A stretch of DNA of 46,874 nt from Shewanella litoralis (GTDB lineage Bacteria; Pseudomonadota; Gammaproteobacteria; Enterobacterales; Shewanellaceae), in contig NZ_WSRZ01000029.1 of NCBI RefSeq assembly GCF_009828585.1, positions 1 through 46,874 on the forward strand. Direction: 5' to 3'. Below are positions 22,918-30,985 of the stretch, one piece after another. A program made the translations under genes and the position numbers. Positions within the stretch are counted from its first letter, which is position 1. Each line of letters begins with the position of its first letter. The notes under the pieces are model-generated. The model was not told the DNA's origin. It was given only the letters and a program-made list of their open reading frames with translations, and made no database searches.

Positions 22918-25685
22918 TAGGCGACATCCTCTTTTGCTGCATTAGGGTACTCAAGTTCAATATACGATAAAGCCTGTTGCCAATGATTTTGGGCACATTG
23001 CTTAACTTCACTGTTGCAGCTACCACACTGACGACCACAGCCCAATGTTGATTGCATAACGTCTAAAGCCTTAGCAAAATGAAGGTGCTGTTTACCATCA
23101 TGAAACACTTGTTGGTCAAATTGTGCATTTATTTCATCAGCAATTTGTGCATCATTCACACCAGTACAAGCACAAATCAAGGGGCTATTACCTGCATTAA
23201 TTTGTTGATGTAATTGTTTTATAAAAGCATTATCGACAGGTTTGCCAATGAAGGCATTCAGTGGCTCGACGGCAAGATTAACGCGTGACTGAGACAAGAC
23301 TTTTATCGCGCTCACGAAGCCTTTTTCCATATTGCACTGCACATGCAGGCGCTGGCCGTTCACGTTAGTCGACCAGGTAAGCGAGTGGGCAGTAGCTTGA
23401 TAAGCAAACCCTTTATCAGCATCAGTAAAACCGACGTGATGACATATTCCGGTGGTTAAGGTCTGGGCGACTTGCCAACATAAACCCTTTGCCGCAGGGT
23501 CATGCAAACCAAACACGACACCTTGCAATGCCATAATGACCGGTTGCAGCACCACATCCTGACACTTAAATCCAGGTTGCTGTGATACTGGGTCAACTCG
23601 ACTATCAAGGTATTGATTTACGCCTTTGCCCAATGAGAATTGCTCAGACCAATGCATGGACATCATTGCCATCTCAAACGGCATATCTTGATCGACTGCA
23701 ACTCTAGCCAGTGCAAATGGCGAAGATGCCTTGTCTGTTGCAGAGCCGATAGTCACCAGATCGCCATCTGCAATAGACAAGCTCGCGAGTTTATTTGGAT
23801 GAAGTTGTATCACGGGCTCTGGAATGCTTGCTCGCAAACTTGCAATATGCCCCGTGCGAGTCATGGTGTGCCATTGATCGCGGCTGCGGCCACTGTTAAG
23901 TAACACGCTAGCGTGTTTGCCATCATAGTCAGTCACTTGCGTTACGGACTTTGCTGGTGAAATAAACTGCCCTTTACCTGACGACGTCGCAAACACGCCA
24001 TCACTAAATACTCGCAGCCCTTGCTGACCAATGAGTTCTGCTGATGCAATGGGCCACTGGGTCGGCAATAGATTGTCGTACTCTTGTTGGCTGAGATTGG
24101 TGAGTCCACTTAAATCAAACATTTTATTGGGAAATGCCTGTTTAACCTTTGCTGACAACGCAGAAAACTCACGAAAAACACTCGCGCTGTTGTCAAACTC
24201 AAATCCTTGAAAACCCATTTTTTGCGCCACCAGGCTTATGGCCCACCAATCTGCTTTACTTTGCCCTTTAGGGGTAATAAAACCTCGCTGGCGGCTTATG
24301 GTGCGTTCACTGTTGGTTACCGTACCGCACTTTTCTGACCAGCCTTGAGCGGGTAATAATATATCTGCATACTTTGCCGTATCAGAATCAGGGCTTATTT
24401 CAGACACCACCACAAAGGGGCAATCTGTTAACGCTTTAGCAATTTTCTGGCTATTTGGCAGTGATACCACAGGGTTAGTCCCCATGATCCAAATCGCTTT
24501 TATTTTCCCGTCGGCCACTGCATCAAACATGTCGACTGCGGCTAAGCCTTTGGTGTCAGCGACCATATCGACCTGCCAAAAATTGGCGAGTAGTTCACGT
24601 TCCGGTTGAGAAAATCCCATATGGCAAGCCAGTTGAGTCGCTAAACCGCCAACCTCTCGCCCCCCCATAGCATTGGGTTGGCCCGTTAATGAGAAAAAAC
24701 CACATCCCGCCTGGCCAATATGCCCTAAGGCTAAATGACAATTAATAATCGCATTCGTGGTGTCGGTGCCAATAACAGATTGATTCACGCCTTGGCATGA
24801 TGCTGTCAGTATGGCTTTATGTTGAATAAACAATTGATAAAACTGCTTTAATGCTTGTTCAGTTAATCCCACTTGCTGAGCTAAGTCAGTCAAACCGCTA
24901 CTTAATTGTTTGGCGTGACTCACAACAGTATCGAAACCTTCTGTGTGGGCCTTAATGTATCCATGGTTAACATGTCCGTTATCAGCTAAATAACCTAACA
25001 ATCCATGGAACAAGGCTAAATCGGCTCCTGGCGTAATAGCTAAATGAAGGTCAGCTTGTTTTGCTGTCGCGGTTGTCACTGGGTCGATAACCACTAACCT
25101 TGTGTTATTGGCTTTTTTTGCTGCCAATATCCGTTGAAATAACACTGGATGAGTCCAGGCGGTATTAGCACCGATTAAAACAATTACCTCTGCATGTTCA
25201 ATATCGTCATAACAACCTGGCACTACATCTTCACCAAATGCCCGTTGCATGGCGCTCACTGCAGATGACATACACAAGCGTGAATTCGTGTCGACGTTAG
25301 CGGTCTTTAAATAGCCTTTGGCAAATTTGTTTGCGACATAATAATCTTCAGTAAGTAGCTGTCCAGAAAGGTACAGTGCGACTGAATCTGGGCCAAATTC
25401 AGCAATGGTATTGGCAAACTTATCGGCTATTAAGCTGCTTGCGTCATCCCAGTTTATCGGCTTACCGGAGCGCATCATCGGATAACGAAGCACATTAGGT
25501 TGGGTTAAGCTATCGAGGAGTCGCTCACCTTTAGCACATAAATGTCCATGATTGGCGGGATGGTTAATGTCACCTGTAAGTGTTAAATTTGCGCGATCAA
25601 CATTTTCCCAATCAGCTTGAGTTGAGGCCACACTAACCCCGCATCCGACACCACAATAGGCACAACTTGATTGGATAGCTGACAT
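22917..25685 (-). CDS. nasA: Assimilatory nitrate reductase, molybdopterin catalytic subunit
   Basis: A 922-residue cytoplasmic nitrate reductase. The N-terminal [4Fe-4S] site begins CAYCGVGCGVSV and continues with GHLCAKG; molybdopterin-binding blocks follow (SGQLLTEDYY, NSRLCMSSAV, GTNPVVSLP, GRSRDQWHTMTRTG). The C-terminus adds a BFD-like [2Fe-2S] module (CACTGVND and GCGRQCGSC), as in Klebsiella NasA. No twin-arginine signal is present, consistent with cytoplasmic assimilation. ATG 25685 has AAGGG at 7 nt. No NasC-like diaphorase gene is next to it, so its electron donor is unclear. A sigma-54 promoter with NtrC-like sites precedes it. Confidence 0.94.
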   Translation of the reverse strand: MSAIQSSCAYCGVGCGVSVASTQADWENVDRANLTLTGDINHPANHGHLCAKGERLLDSLTQPNVLRYPMMRSGKPINWDDASSLIADKFANTIAEFGPDSVALYLSGQLLTEDYYVANKFAKGYLKTANVDTNSRLCMSSAVSAMQRAFGEDVVPGCYDDIEHAEVIVLIGANTAWTHPVLFQRILAAKKANNTRLVVIDPVTTATAKQADLHLAITPGADLALFHGLLGYLADNGHVNHGYIKAHTEGFDTVVSHAKQLSSGLTDLAQQVGLTEQALKQFYQLFIQHKAILTASCQGVNQSVIGTDTTNAIINCHLALGHIGQAGCGFFSLTGQPNAMGGREVGGLATQLACHMGFSQPERELLANFWQVDMVADTKGLAAVDMFDAVADGKIKAIWIMGTNPVVSLPNSQKIAKALTDCPFVVVSEISPDSDTAKYADILLPAQGWSEKCGTVTNSERTISRQRGFITPKGQSKADWWAISLVAQKMGFQGFEFDNSASVFREFSALSAKVKQAFPNKMFDLSGLTNLSQQEYDNLLPTQWPIASAELIGQQGLRVFSDGVFATSSGKGQFISPAKSVTQVTDYDGKHASVLLNSGRSRDQWHTMTRTGHIASLRASIPEPVIQLHPNKLASLSIADGDLVTIGSATDKASSPFALARVAVDQDMPFEMAMMSMHWSEQFSLGKGVNQYLDSRVDPVSQQPGFKCQDVVLQPVIMALQGVVFGLHDPAAKGLCWQVAQTLTTGICHHVGFTDADKGFAYQATAHSLTWSTNVNGQRLHVQCNMEKGFVSAIKVLSQSRVNLAVEPLNAFIGKPVDNAFIKQLHQQINAGNSPLICACTGVNDAQIADEINAQFDQQVFHDGKQHLHFAKALDVMQSTLGCGRQCGSCNSEVKQCAQNHWQQALSYIELEYPNAAKEDVA

Positions 25686-25726
25686 ACTTTGACCCTTTCG
25701 CATTCATCATTTATTGATATTACTTG

Positions 25727-25743
25727 TGCGAAAGCTGTGCCAA
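25727..25743 (-). promoter_or_regulatory. Sigma-54 promoter of the nasA operon
   Basis: Minus strand TTGGCACAGCTTTCGCA: GG, ten bases, GC, with the TTGGCAC block intact. Transcription should start near 25716, about 30 nt before the nasA ATG, too short for a leader attenuator. This implies nitrogen control of nasA-cobA-TrpD2-ANTAR. Confidence 0.85.
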
Positions 25744-25806
25744 AAAATTAACTTACTGATTTAACGTAGAATTAGAAAATATAATATTGGGTTTGCCTCA
25801 ACATTT

Positions 25807-25842
25807 GCGCAACAAAAGTGCAAGGCAGCACAGTTAAAGTGC
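25807..25842. promoter_or_regulatory. Tandem NtrC-like binding sites upstream of nasA
   Basis: GCAC-N7-GTGC at 25828-25842 is a perfect dyad of the NtrC type; a second copy with one mismatch (GCAC-N7-GCGC on the minus strand) lies at 25807-25821. Their centres are 21 bp apart, two helical turns, and about 100 and 120 bp upstream of the predicted start, as in classical NtrC enhancers. Confidence 0.75.
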
Positions 25843-25931
25843 GTATCTACTTGAAAATAATAAGATTTATATACCTAAAAAGAGGTATACCTGTCATTTG
25901 TAAGGGGGATATCAAGAAGGGGCAGAAACAA

Positions 25932-25957
25932 AAATACCGACAGTAATGTCGGTATTT
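25932..25957 (-). terminator. Intrinsic terminator of the cytochrome gene
   Basis: AAATACCGACA/TGTCGGTATTT stem with a 4-nt loop and a following T-run on the minus strand, 19 nt after the cctA stop codon. It isolates the nasA promoter region from the cytochrome transcript. Confidence 0.85.
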
Positions 25958-25975
25958 ATTAAACCGCGAGAGTAC

Positions 25976-26308
25976 TTATTTTGCGGTACGGCCATCATCA
26001 TGGCAGGTGTCACATGTTGGTTTTACGCCCACTTTAGCTTCATGCGGAGCATGACAATCTGCACACATTAACGCGCCATCATGTGCTTTATGGGTATCAT
26101 CCATTTCAGCAAGAGAACCATGACAACTTTGACATTGTTCAAATTCATATGCGCCATCAGCAGATGGTTCTTCATTTGCATGGCAGCTTTCACAGCCACC
26201 CATTTCAACGTGAAACTCTGCGAGGGTTTCATCAGCAGCAAATGATGCAGAAGACATCATTACCGCGAAACCTGCCGCAAACAATGCGCTGAGTAGTTTT
26301 TTGCTCAT
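25976..26308 (-). CDS. cctA: Small tetrahaem cytochrome c (CctA/STC type)
   Basis: A 110-residue periplasmic multihaem cytochrome. Signal peptide residues 1-24 (cleavage after SFA); the mature part of about 86 residues carries exactly four CxxCH haem sites (CESCH, CQSCH, CADCH, CDTCH) plus extra His ligands. Size, spacing and signal peptide match the Shewanella small tetrahaem cytochrome that shuttles electrons across the periplasm to terminal reductases in anaerobic respiration. SD GGAGG precedes the ATG. Monocistronic, with its own terminator. The best genus marker in the window. Confidence 0.93.
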   Translation of the reverse strand: MSKKLLSALFAAGFAVMMSSASFAADETLAEFHVEMGGCESCHANEEPSADGAYEFEQCQSCHGSLAEMDDTHKAHDGALMCADCHAPHEAKVGVKPTCDTCHDDGRTAK

Positions 26309-26568
26309 TATTCATTCCTCCAAGTGAGTGTATGCCCGCATTCTTTTTAACTGACACGGGTCTTACACTGAAGCACGACACTTTACTTACGGACCCATTC
26401 AACATTCTATATTGACGAAAATCGACTCTAAATCGACAAAAAACTAATCTTGTAGCGACAAAAACCAATTAATGACAATATAAAAATAGTTAACTAATCC
26501 ACTTTAAGCAAAATTAATTTAGATTAGACAATAATAGCAGCCTTACTCATTGGAATATGTGCGCTACA
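26309..26568. promoter_or_regulatory. cctA upstream region with CGAC motifs on one helix face
   Basis: This gap should hold the cctA promoter. CGAC tetramers occur at 26423-26426, 26434-26437 and 26456-26459, spaced 11 and 22 bp, all in the same orientation and with A/T-rich flanks (ATCGAC, AATCGACAAAAA, AGCGACAAAAA). Integral helical spacing suggests a cooperative binding site, but I do not recognise the regulator. I see no clear CRP or FNR palindrome. Confidence 0.35.
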
Positions 26569-26880
26569 TCATGTAACTCGATGGTTTTCAGTGACTAAAT
26601 CAACTTTTATCCCAGCATATCTTATACAATTGCGCGTTAGTAAATGATCTCTCAGCGAGAATTTAAAAGGGTTTAAACAAGGCGAATGACTGAATGAATA
26701 GTTGTTCTCTTTCGAAGTCATGCAACGCAGTGTAAGCCCTGTTAAAACTCGCCACAAAGGAATACCCCAGCCGCTTTTGCTTTGCGTTCTCGCTATTTGA
26801 AAGGGAACAACCATGACTACGCAACGCCTTAATCAAAAACCGCTGGACGCATCCTGAGTGGTCACTTATTAATGCACAAA
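26569..26880. repeat. Probable dispersed non-coding repeat element
   Basis: About 300 bp with no believable gene. A Cys/Arg-rich 81-codon frame on the minus strand (26569-26814) has no SD or domain. The segment has nested complementarity: GGCGAATGACT (26683 onwards) against AAGTCATGC, and GCGAG near 26656 against CTCGC near 26748, enclosing them. From memory, very similar sequence occurs in many copies in Shewanella and Vibrio genomes, but I could not search, and I see no clean terminal inverted repeats or target duplication. Confidence 0.4.
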
Positions 26881-26901
26881 GGTATTAGGTTTTTACAGGC
26901 C

Positions 26902-26929
26902 AAAAAAAGCCCCAATCAATGTTGAGGCT
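26902..26929 (-). terminator. Intrinsic terminator of the dehydrogenase gene
   Basis: Minus-strand AGCCTCAA pairs with TTGGGGCT (8 bp with one G-U, 6-nt loop), followed by TTTTTTT. It ends the thioesterase/dehydrogenase unit. Confidence 0.8.
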
Positions 26930-26959
26930 AACAATCGTAAACTGAATATATTGTCTAAG

Positions 26960-27835
26960 TTAATTTCTCGTTTTTTCTAACCTAGCTAATAAACTCGAGG
27001 TATCCCAACGGTTACCTTTCATCGCCTGTACTTCTGAATAGAATTGATCAACCAATGCAGCAACAGGCAGATGACTGCCATTTCGGCGCGCTTCATCTAG
27101 TGCAATACCTAAATCTTTACGCATCCAATCAATTGCAAAACCAAAATCATATTTACCTTGCCACATGGTTTGATAACGATTTTCCATTTGCCAGCTTTGC
27201 GCAGCGCCTTTGCTAATCACTTCAATCACTTTAAGGCCATCTAAGCCGGCACTTTTCGCAAAGTGAAGCCCTTCTGCCAAGCCTTGTACCACACCAGCTA
27301 TGCAAATTTGATTGACCATTTTGGTCAATTGCCCTGATCCCACAGGCCCTAAAAGTTCAGCACAACGACTATAAGCAGCAATTACAGATTTAACAGCATC
27401 AAAATCGGCAGGCTCGCCACCCATCATTACCGTTAACACGCCATTTTCGGCGCCAGTCTGGCCGCCAGATACTGGCGCATCTAAAAAGGCAATATTAAGC
27501 GGTTTGATGTGCGTAGCAATCTCGCGTGCAACATCAGCTGAGGCCGTTGTGTGATCGACTAACACTGAGCCTGCATGCATGCCGTGAATCACACCTTGCT
27601 CACCCAACACCACTTGGCGAAGGTCATCATCATTACCGACACAGGTAAACACAATATCCTGGCCTTTCGCAGCATCTTTTGGTGTCGCGGCAGATTGACC
27701 ACCAAATTGTTCAACCCACTGAGCCGCTTTTGAGCTTGTACGGTTATATACGGTGACCTCATGGCCATTTTTAACTAAGTGCCCTGCCATCGGGTACCCC
27801 ATAACGCCTAAACCAATAAATGCGACCTTGGCCAT
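26960..27835 (-). CDS. NAD(P)-dependent beta-hydroxyacid dehydrogenase (HIBADH/GarR family)
   Basis: A 291-residue dehydrogenase. Rossmann motif FIGLGVMGYPMAGHLVKNGH at the N-terminus, substrate-site block DAPVSGGQTGAENG (about 118-131), and the catalytic Lys region GQLTKMVNQ (about 168-176). Members include 3-hydroxyisobutyrate dehydrogenase, tartronate semialdehyde reductase and glyoxylate/succinic semialdehyde reductase; residues after the Rossmann beta-2 strand (VYNRTSSKA) favour NADPH. The precise substrate cannot be read and no pathway genes adjoin. It starts 13 bp after the acyl-CoA thioesterase gene and is probably cotranscribed with it. Confidence 0.85.
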   Translation of the reverse strand: MAKVAFIGLGVMGYPMAGHLVKNGHEVTVYNRTSSKAAQWVEQFGGQSAATPKDAAKGQDIVFTCVGNDDDLRQVVLGEQGVIHGMHAGSVLVDHTTASADVAREIATHIKPLNIAFLDAPVSGGQTGAENGVLTVMMGGEPADFDAVKSVIAAYSRCAELLGPVGSGQLTKMVNQICIAGVVQGLAEGLHFAKSAGLDGLKVIEVISKGAAQSWQMENRYQTMWQGKYDFGFAIDWMRKDLGIALDEARRNGSHLPVAALVDQFYSEVQAMKGNRWDTSSLLARLEKTRN

Positions 27836-27848
27836 GTTTTTTCCTTAT

Positions 27849-28337
27849 TTATTCAACAGAAGGTTTAACGTGTGCTTCCATTTCAGCACCAATACGTTTG
27901 CGCATATCCATTAACCGTAATGCACTATCACGTAATCGAACATCATCTGCCGTTGCCGGTATCCATTCAGGAACCGATGTTGGATGACCTTCATCGTCAA
28001 CAGCAACCATAATAACAATACAATGTGTCGTCAAATGACGTTCAGATTCTTTTGGATCGCCTGCTTTTACATCTATCGCAATATGCATTGATGTTGTACC
28101 GGTATAAATCACTTTACCCGTCACCTCAACAATATTGCCGACATGGATGGGCTTAACAAAACGGATGCCGCCCGCATAAACTGTAATACAATATTTACCG
28201 CTCCAACCCGCCGCGGCGGCATAGGCCGCTAAATCGATCCATTTCATTACCGCACCACCGTGCACTTTACCGCCAAAGTTCACATCTGCAGGTTCGGCCA
28301 AAAAACGTAATGTAAGCTGTCTATCTTTACCGGCCAT
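27849..28337 (-). CDS. Acyl-CoA thioesterase, hotdog ACOT/YciA type
   Basis: A 162-residue hotdog thioesterase. The block ADVNFGGKVHGGAVMKWIDLAAYAAA (shown in part at residues 17-42) carries the catalytic Asp on the hotdog helix, and IRFVKPIHVGNIVEVTGKV is the typical strand pair of acyl-CoA hydrolases. It should hydrolyse medium- or long-chain acyl-CoA in the cytoplasm. SD GGAGG is 4 nt before the ATG. It follows the fab operon on the same strand but is separated by a terminator, and precedes the dehydrogenase. Confidence 0.85.
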   Translation of the reverse strand: MAGKDRQLTLRFLAEPADVNFGGKVHGGAVMKWIDLAAYAAAAGWSGKYCITVYAGGIRFVKPIHVGNIVEVTGKVIYTGTTSMHIAIDVKAGDPKESERHLTTHCIVIMVAVDDEGHPTSVPEWIPATADDVRLRDSALRLMDMRKRIGAEMEAHVKPSVE

Positions 28338-28390
28338 AAAGCCTCCAAGTCATTCGATGGTGTATCAACGATACACGTTGTACTGATACA

Positions 28391-28414
28391 AAAAAAGCGC
28401 ACTAGGCGCTTTTT
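28391..28414. terminator. Terminator at the end of the fab operon
   Basis: AGCGC/GCGCT stem with A-run on one side and T-run on the other, readable on both strands; on the minus strand it directly follows fabF. Confidence 0.75.
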
Positions 28415-28427
28415 ATATTGAACAATA

Positions 28428-29669
28428 TTAATCTATTTTTTTAAATAGTAGCGAACCATTCGTGCCACCAAAACCAAATGAATTGCATAACGCATAATCA
28501 AATTGATGACGGCGAGAAGTGTGCGCAACAAAGTCTAAATCGCACCCTTCATCAGGGTTATCTAGGTTAATTGTTGGCGGCACATGTTGGTCGCGCAGTG
28601 CAAGCAGAGTAATGATGGCTTCAATAGCACCTGCTGCGCCGAGTAAATGCCCTGTCATTGATTTAGTTGAGCTTACCAACAAATCATAAGCATGCGGACC
28701 AAAAACCGCTTTAACCGCGGCAGCTTCTGCTTTATCACCGGCATTGGTTGAAGTGCCATGGGCATTAATATAACCCACTTGCTCTTTTTGAATTTGTGCA
28801 TCGTTAATCGCGTTAACCATCGCTGCGGCAGCACCTGCACCATCACTTGGCGGTGATGTCATGTGAAATGCATCGCCACTCATGCCAAAGCCAACTAATT
28901 CGCCGTAAATTTTAGCGCCACGCGCTTTAGCACGTTCGTATTCTTCCATCACAATCACACCCGCACCATCGCCAATCACAAAGCCATCACGGTCTTTGTC
29001 CCAAGGGCGGCTTGCTGCAGTTGGATCGTCATTACGGGTCGATAATGCTTTAGCGGCGCTAAAACCGGCTACGCCTAATGGGCTGGTGACATCTTCTGCA
29101 CCGCCAGCGACCATCACATCGGCATCGCCGTAAGCAATAGTACGGGCTGCAAAACCAATATTATGCACACCGGTTGTACATGCAGTAGTCACCGCAAAAT
29201 TAGGGCCAGTCATGCCATACATAATCGATAAATGCCCAGCAATCATGTTAATGATGGTGCTTGGTACAAAGAATGGCGATACTTTACGTGGTCCACCATT
29301 TAATAATGCCGAATGGCCTTGTTCAATTAACCACATGCCGCCCATGCCTGCACCGATTGCAGTGCCCACACGAGCTGGATTTTCTTGGCTCATGTCTAAG
29401 CCAGAATCAGTAACGGCTTGAATGCCTGCGGCCATGCCGTATTGGATAAACAAATCCATTTTACGTGCATCTTTTTTTGTTAAGTATTTTTCGACATCAA
29501 AATCTTTCACCGAACCACTAAAACGGGTGCCAAATTCGCTGGCATCAAATTTAGTGATTGGCGCAATACCACTTTGGCCTGCCAATAAGGCATTCCAAGA
29601 AGACTCGACATCATTACCTACTGGAGTCACAAGTCCAAGACCTGTGATGACGACACGACGTTTAGACAT
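28428..29669 (-). CDS. fabF: FabF, 3-oxoacyl-ACP synthase II
   Basis: A 413-residue condensing enzyme, the same length as E. coli FabF. The catalytic Cys lies in TACTTGVHN, and the two active-site His in HGTSTNAGD and [18 protein letters not shown] precedes the second. It elongates acyl-ACP with malonyl-ACP and drives palmitoleate to cis-vaccenate elongation. I choose ATG 29669 (AAGGTG 7 nt upstream, [10 protein letters not shown]), not the GTG nine bases earlier. It is separated from acpP by a strong terminator, so it may be expressed by readthrough or its own promoter. Confidence 0.96.
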   Translation of the reverse strand: MSKRRVVITGLGLVTPVGNDVESSWNALLAGQSGIAPITKFDASEFGTRFSGSVKDFDVEKYLTKKDARKMDLFIQYGMAAGIQAVTDSGLDMSQENPARVGTAIGAGMGGMWLIEQGHSALLNGGPRKVSPFFVPSTIINMIAGHLSIMYGMTGPNFAVTTACTTGVHNIGFAARTIAYGDADVMVAGGAEDVTSPLGVAGFSAAKALSTRNDDPTAASRPWDKDRDGFVIGDGAGVIVMEEYERAKARGAKIYGELVGFGMSGDAFHMTSPPSDGAGAAAAMVNAINDAQIQKEQVGYINAHGTSTNAGDKAEAAAVKAVFGPHAYDLLVSSTKSMTGHLLGAAGAIEAIITLLALRDQHVPPTINLDNPDEGCDLDFVAHTSRRHQFDYALCNSFGFGGTNGSLLFKKID

Positions 29670-29790
29670 GATATTCACCTTTAAATAAAATCTGCCACGA
29701 TGCCATTATTGCGATAACGCTAAAGAAGTATAAGAAGGGATATGTTAGTGCAATTAAATGGAACGAGCGTTTACAAATGCTTTAAACAAA

Positions 29791-29816
29791 AACAGGCGGC
29801 ATAAATGCCGCCTGTT
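29791..29816 (-). terminator. Terminator between acpP and fabF
   Basis: AACAGGCGGCAT pairs with ATGCCGCCTGTT (12 bp, 2-nt spacer), followed on the minus strand by TTTTTGTTT. It lies 15 bp after acpP, so acpP transcripts mostly end here and acpP can be made in excess of fabF. Confidence 0.85.
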
Positions 29817-29831
29817 AATGTGAATTCTTGA

Positions 29832-30065
29832 TTACTGATTCTTAGAAACGTAATCGATCGCTGCTTGAACAGTAGTGATCTTTTCAGCTTCTTCGTCAGG
29901 GATCTCGGTATCAAACTCTTCTTCTAGAGCCATAACCAATTCAACCGTGTCTAGAGAATCAGCGCCTAAATCGTCTACAAAAGAAGCAGCTGATTTAACG
30001 TCTTCTTCTTTAACGCCAAGTTGTTCGATGATGATTTTCTTTACACGTTCTTCGATGTTGCTCAT
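29832..30065 (-). CDS. acpP: Acyl carrier protein
   Basis: A 77-residue acidic acyl carrier protein. The phosphopantetheine attachment Ser lies in GADSLDTVE (about residue 37); [18 protein letters not shown] and the acidic helix [16 protein letters not shown] are typical. It carries the growing acyl chain for all Fab enzymes encoded around it. Flanked by a short gap containing a palindrome upstream and a terminator downstream, which allows separate high expression. Confidence 0.97.
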   Translation of the reverse strand: MSNIEERVKKIIIEQLGVKEEDVKSAASFVDDLGADSLDTVELVMALEEEFDTEIPDEEAEKITTVQAAIDYVSKNQ

Positions 30066-30147
30066 TAGTTTTCTTTCCTATTCAAATTACGCACTTGCGT
30101 AAGATTGCGAGTAGTTTATTCGAATTAGATAACAATGCAAGCTTAGA

Positions 30148-30168
30148 TTTTGTGGTCTAACCACAAAA
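30148..30168. promoter_or_regulatory. Perfect 9-bp palindrome between fabG and acpP
   Basis: TTTTGTGGT-CTA-ACCACAAAA lies in the 163-bp gap between fabG and acpP, about 60 bp beyond the fabG stop. No clean T-run follows on the minus strand, so it is either a weak terminator/processing hairpin or an operator for an acpP promoter. I do not recognise the binding protein. Confidence 0.4.
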
Positions 30169-30228
30169 ATTAACATTGAATTGTCACTAACCCTGACTCA
30201 AATGAAGGTAGTTTCCTACCTATCGCCC

Positions 30229-30975
30229 TTAAACCATGTACATACCGCCGTTCACATGCAATGTCTCGCCTGTGATGTAAGCGGCTGAATCCGAGGCCAA
30301 AAACAATACTGCGTTGGCAATTTCTTGTGCTTGCCCTAAACGTTCCATCGGAACTTGCGACATAATAGCTTGTTGCTGCTCAGGTGTCAGCTCATCTGTC
30401 ATGTCTGTCTGAATAAATCCAGGTGCAATAGCATTCACTGTTATTTGACGAGATGCAACCTCTCTTGCAAGAGATTTTGTAAACCCTATCAAACCCGCTT
30501 TTGCCGCCGAGTAATTTACTTGACCAGCATTACCCATTGTACCTACTACTGAACCGATACTGATAATACGTCCGAAACGTTTTTTCATCATAGATCGCAT
30601 TACAGGTTTAGACAATTTAAATAATGACGTCAAATTAGTGTCGATAATGTCTTGCCATTCATCATCTTTCATCCGCATCAGTAAATTGTCGCGGGTAATA
30701 CCAGCATTGTTAATAAGAATATCAACATCACCGGCTTTTTCTTTGATCTGGCTATATAAATCGGCAACCGATTGACTATCAGTGACATTTAACACCATCC
30801 CAAAGCCTTTGTCACCTAGGTATTGCTGAATTGCTGCAGCGCCTTTTTCACTGGTCGCGGTACCGATAACGACTGCACCAGCTTGTTGTAGCGATTCAGC
30901 GATGGCACGGCCAATGCCACGACTAGCACCGGTAACTAAGGCTACTTTGCCGTCTAGACTGATGTTAAAGCTCAT
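30229..30975 (-). CDS. fabG: FabG, 3-oxoacyl-ACP reductase
   Basis: A 248-residue short-chain dehydrogenase. TGASRGIGRA at the N-terminus binds NADPH; NNAGITRDNLLMRM, the catalytic Ser in ISIGSVVG, and NYSAAKAG (Tyr and Lys) are all present, ending in HVNGGMYMV. It reduces 3-oxoacyl-ACP. SD AAAGGAG is in place. It starts 10 bp after fabD and belongs to the plsX-fabH-fabD-fabG unit. Confidence 0.96.
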   Translation of the reverse strand: MSFNISLDGKVALVTGASRGIGRAIAESLQQAGAVVIGTATSEKGAAAIQQYLGDKGFGMVLNVTDSQSVADLYSQIKEKAGDVDILINNAGITRDNLLMRMKDDEWQDIIDTNLTSLFKLSKPVMRSMMKKRFGRIISIGSVVGTMGNAGQVNYSAAKAGLIGFTKSLAREVASRQITVNAIAPGFIQTDMTDELTPEQQQAIMSQVPMERLGQAQEIANAVLFLASDSAAYITGETLHVNGGMYMV

Positions 30976-30985
30976 AAAAACTCCT

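Noticed and set aside
26569-26814. 81-residue minus-strand ORF
   Set aside because: No ribosome binding site or domain, composition unlike a folded protein, and it lies within a probable non-coding repeat.
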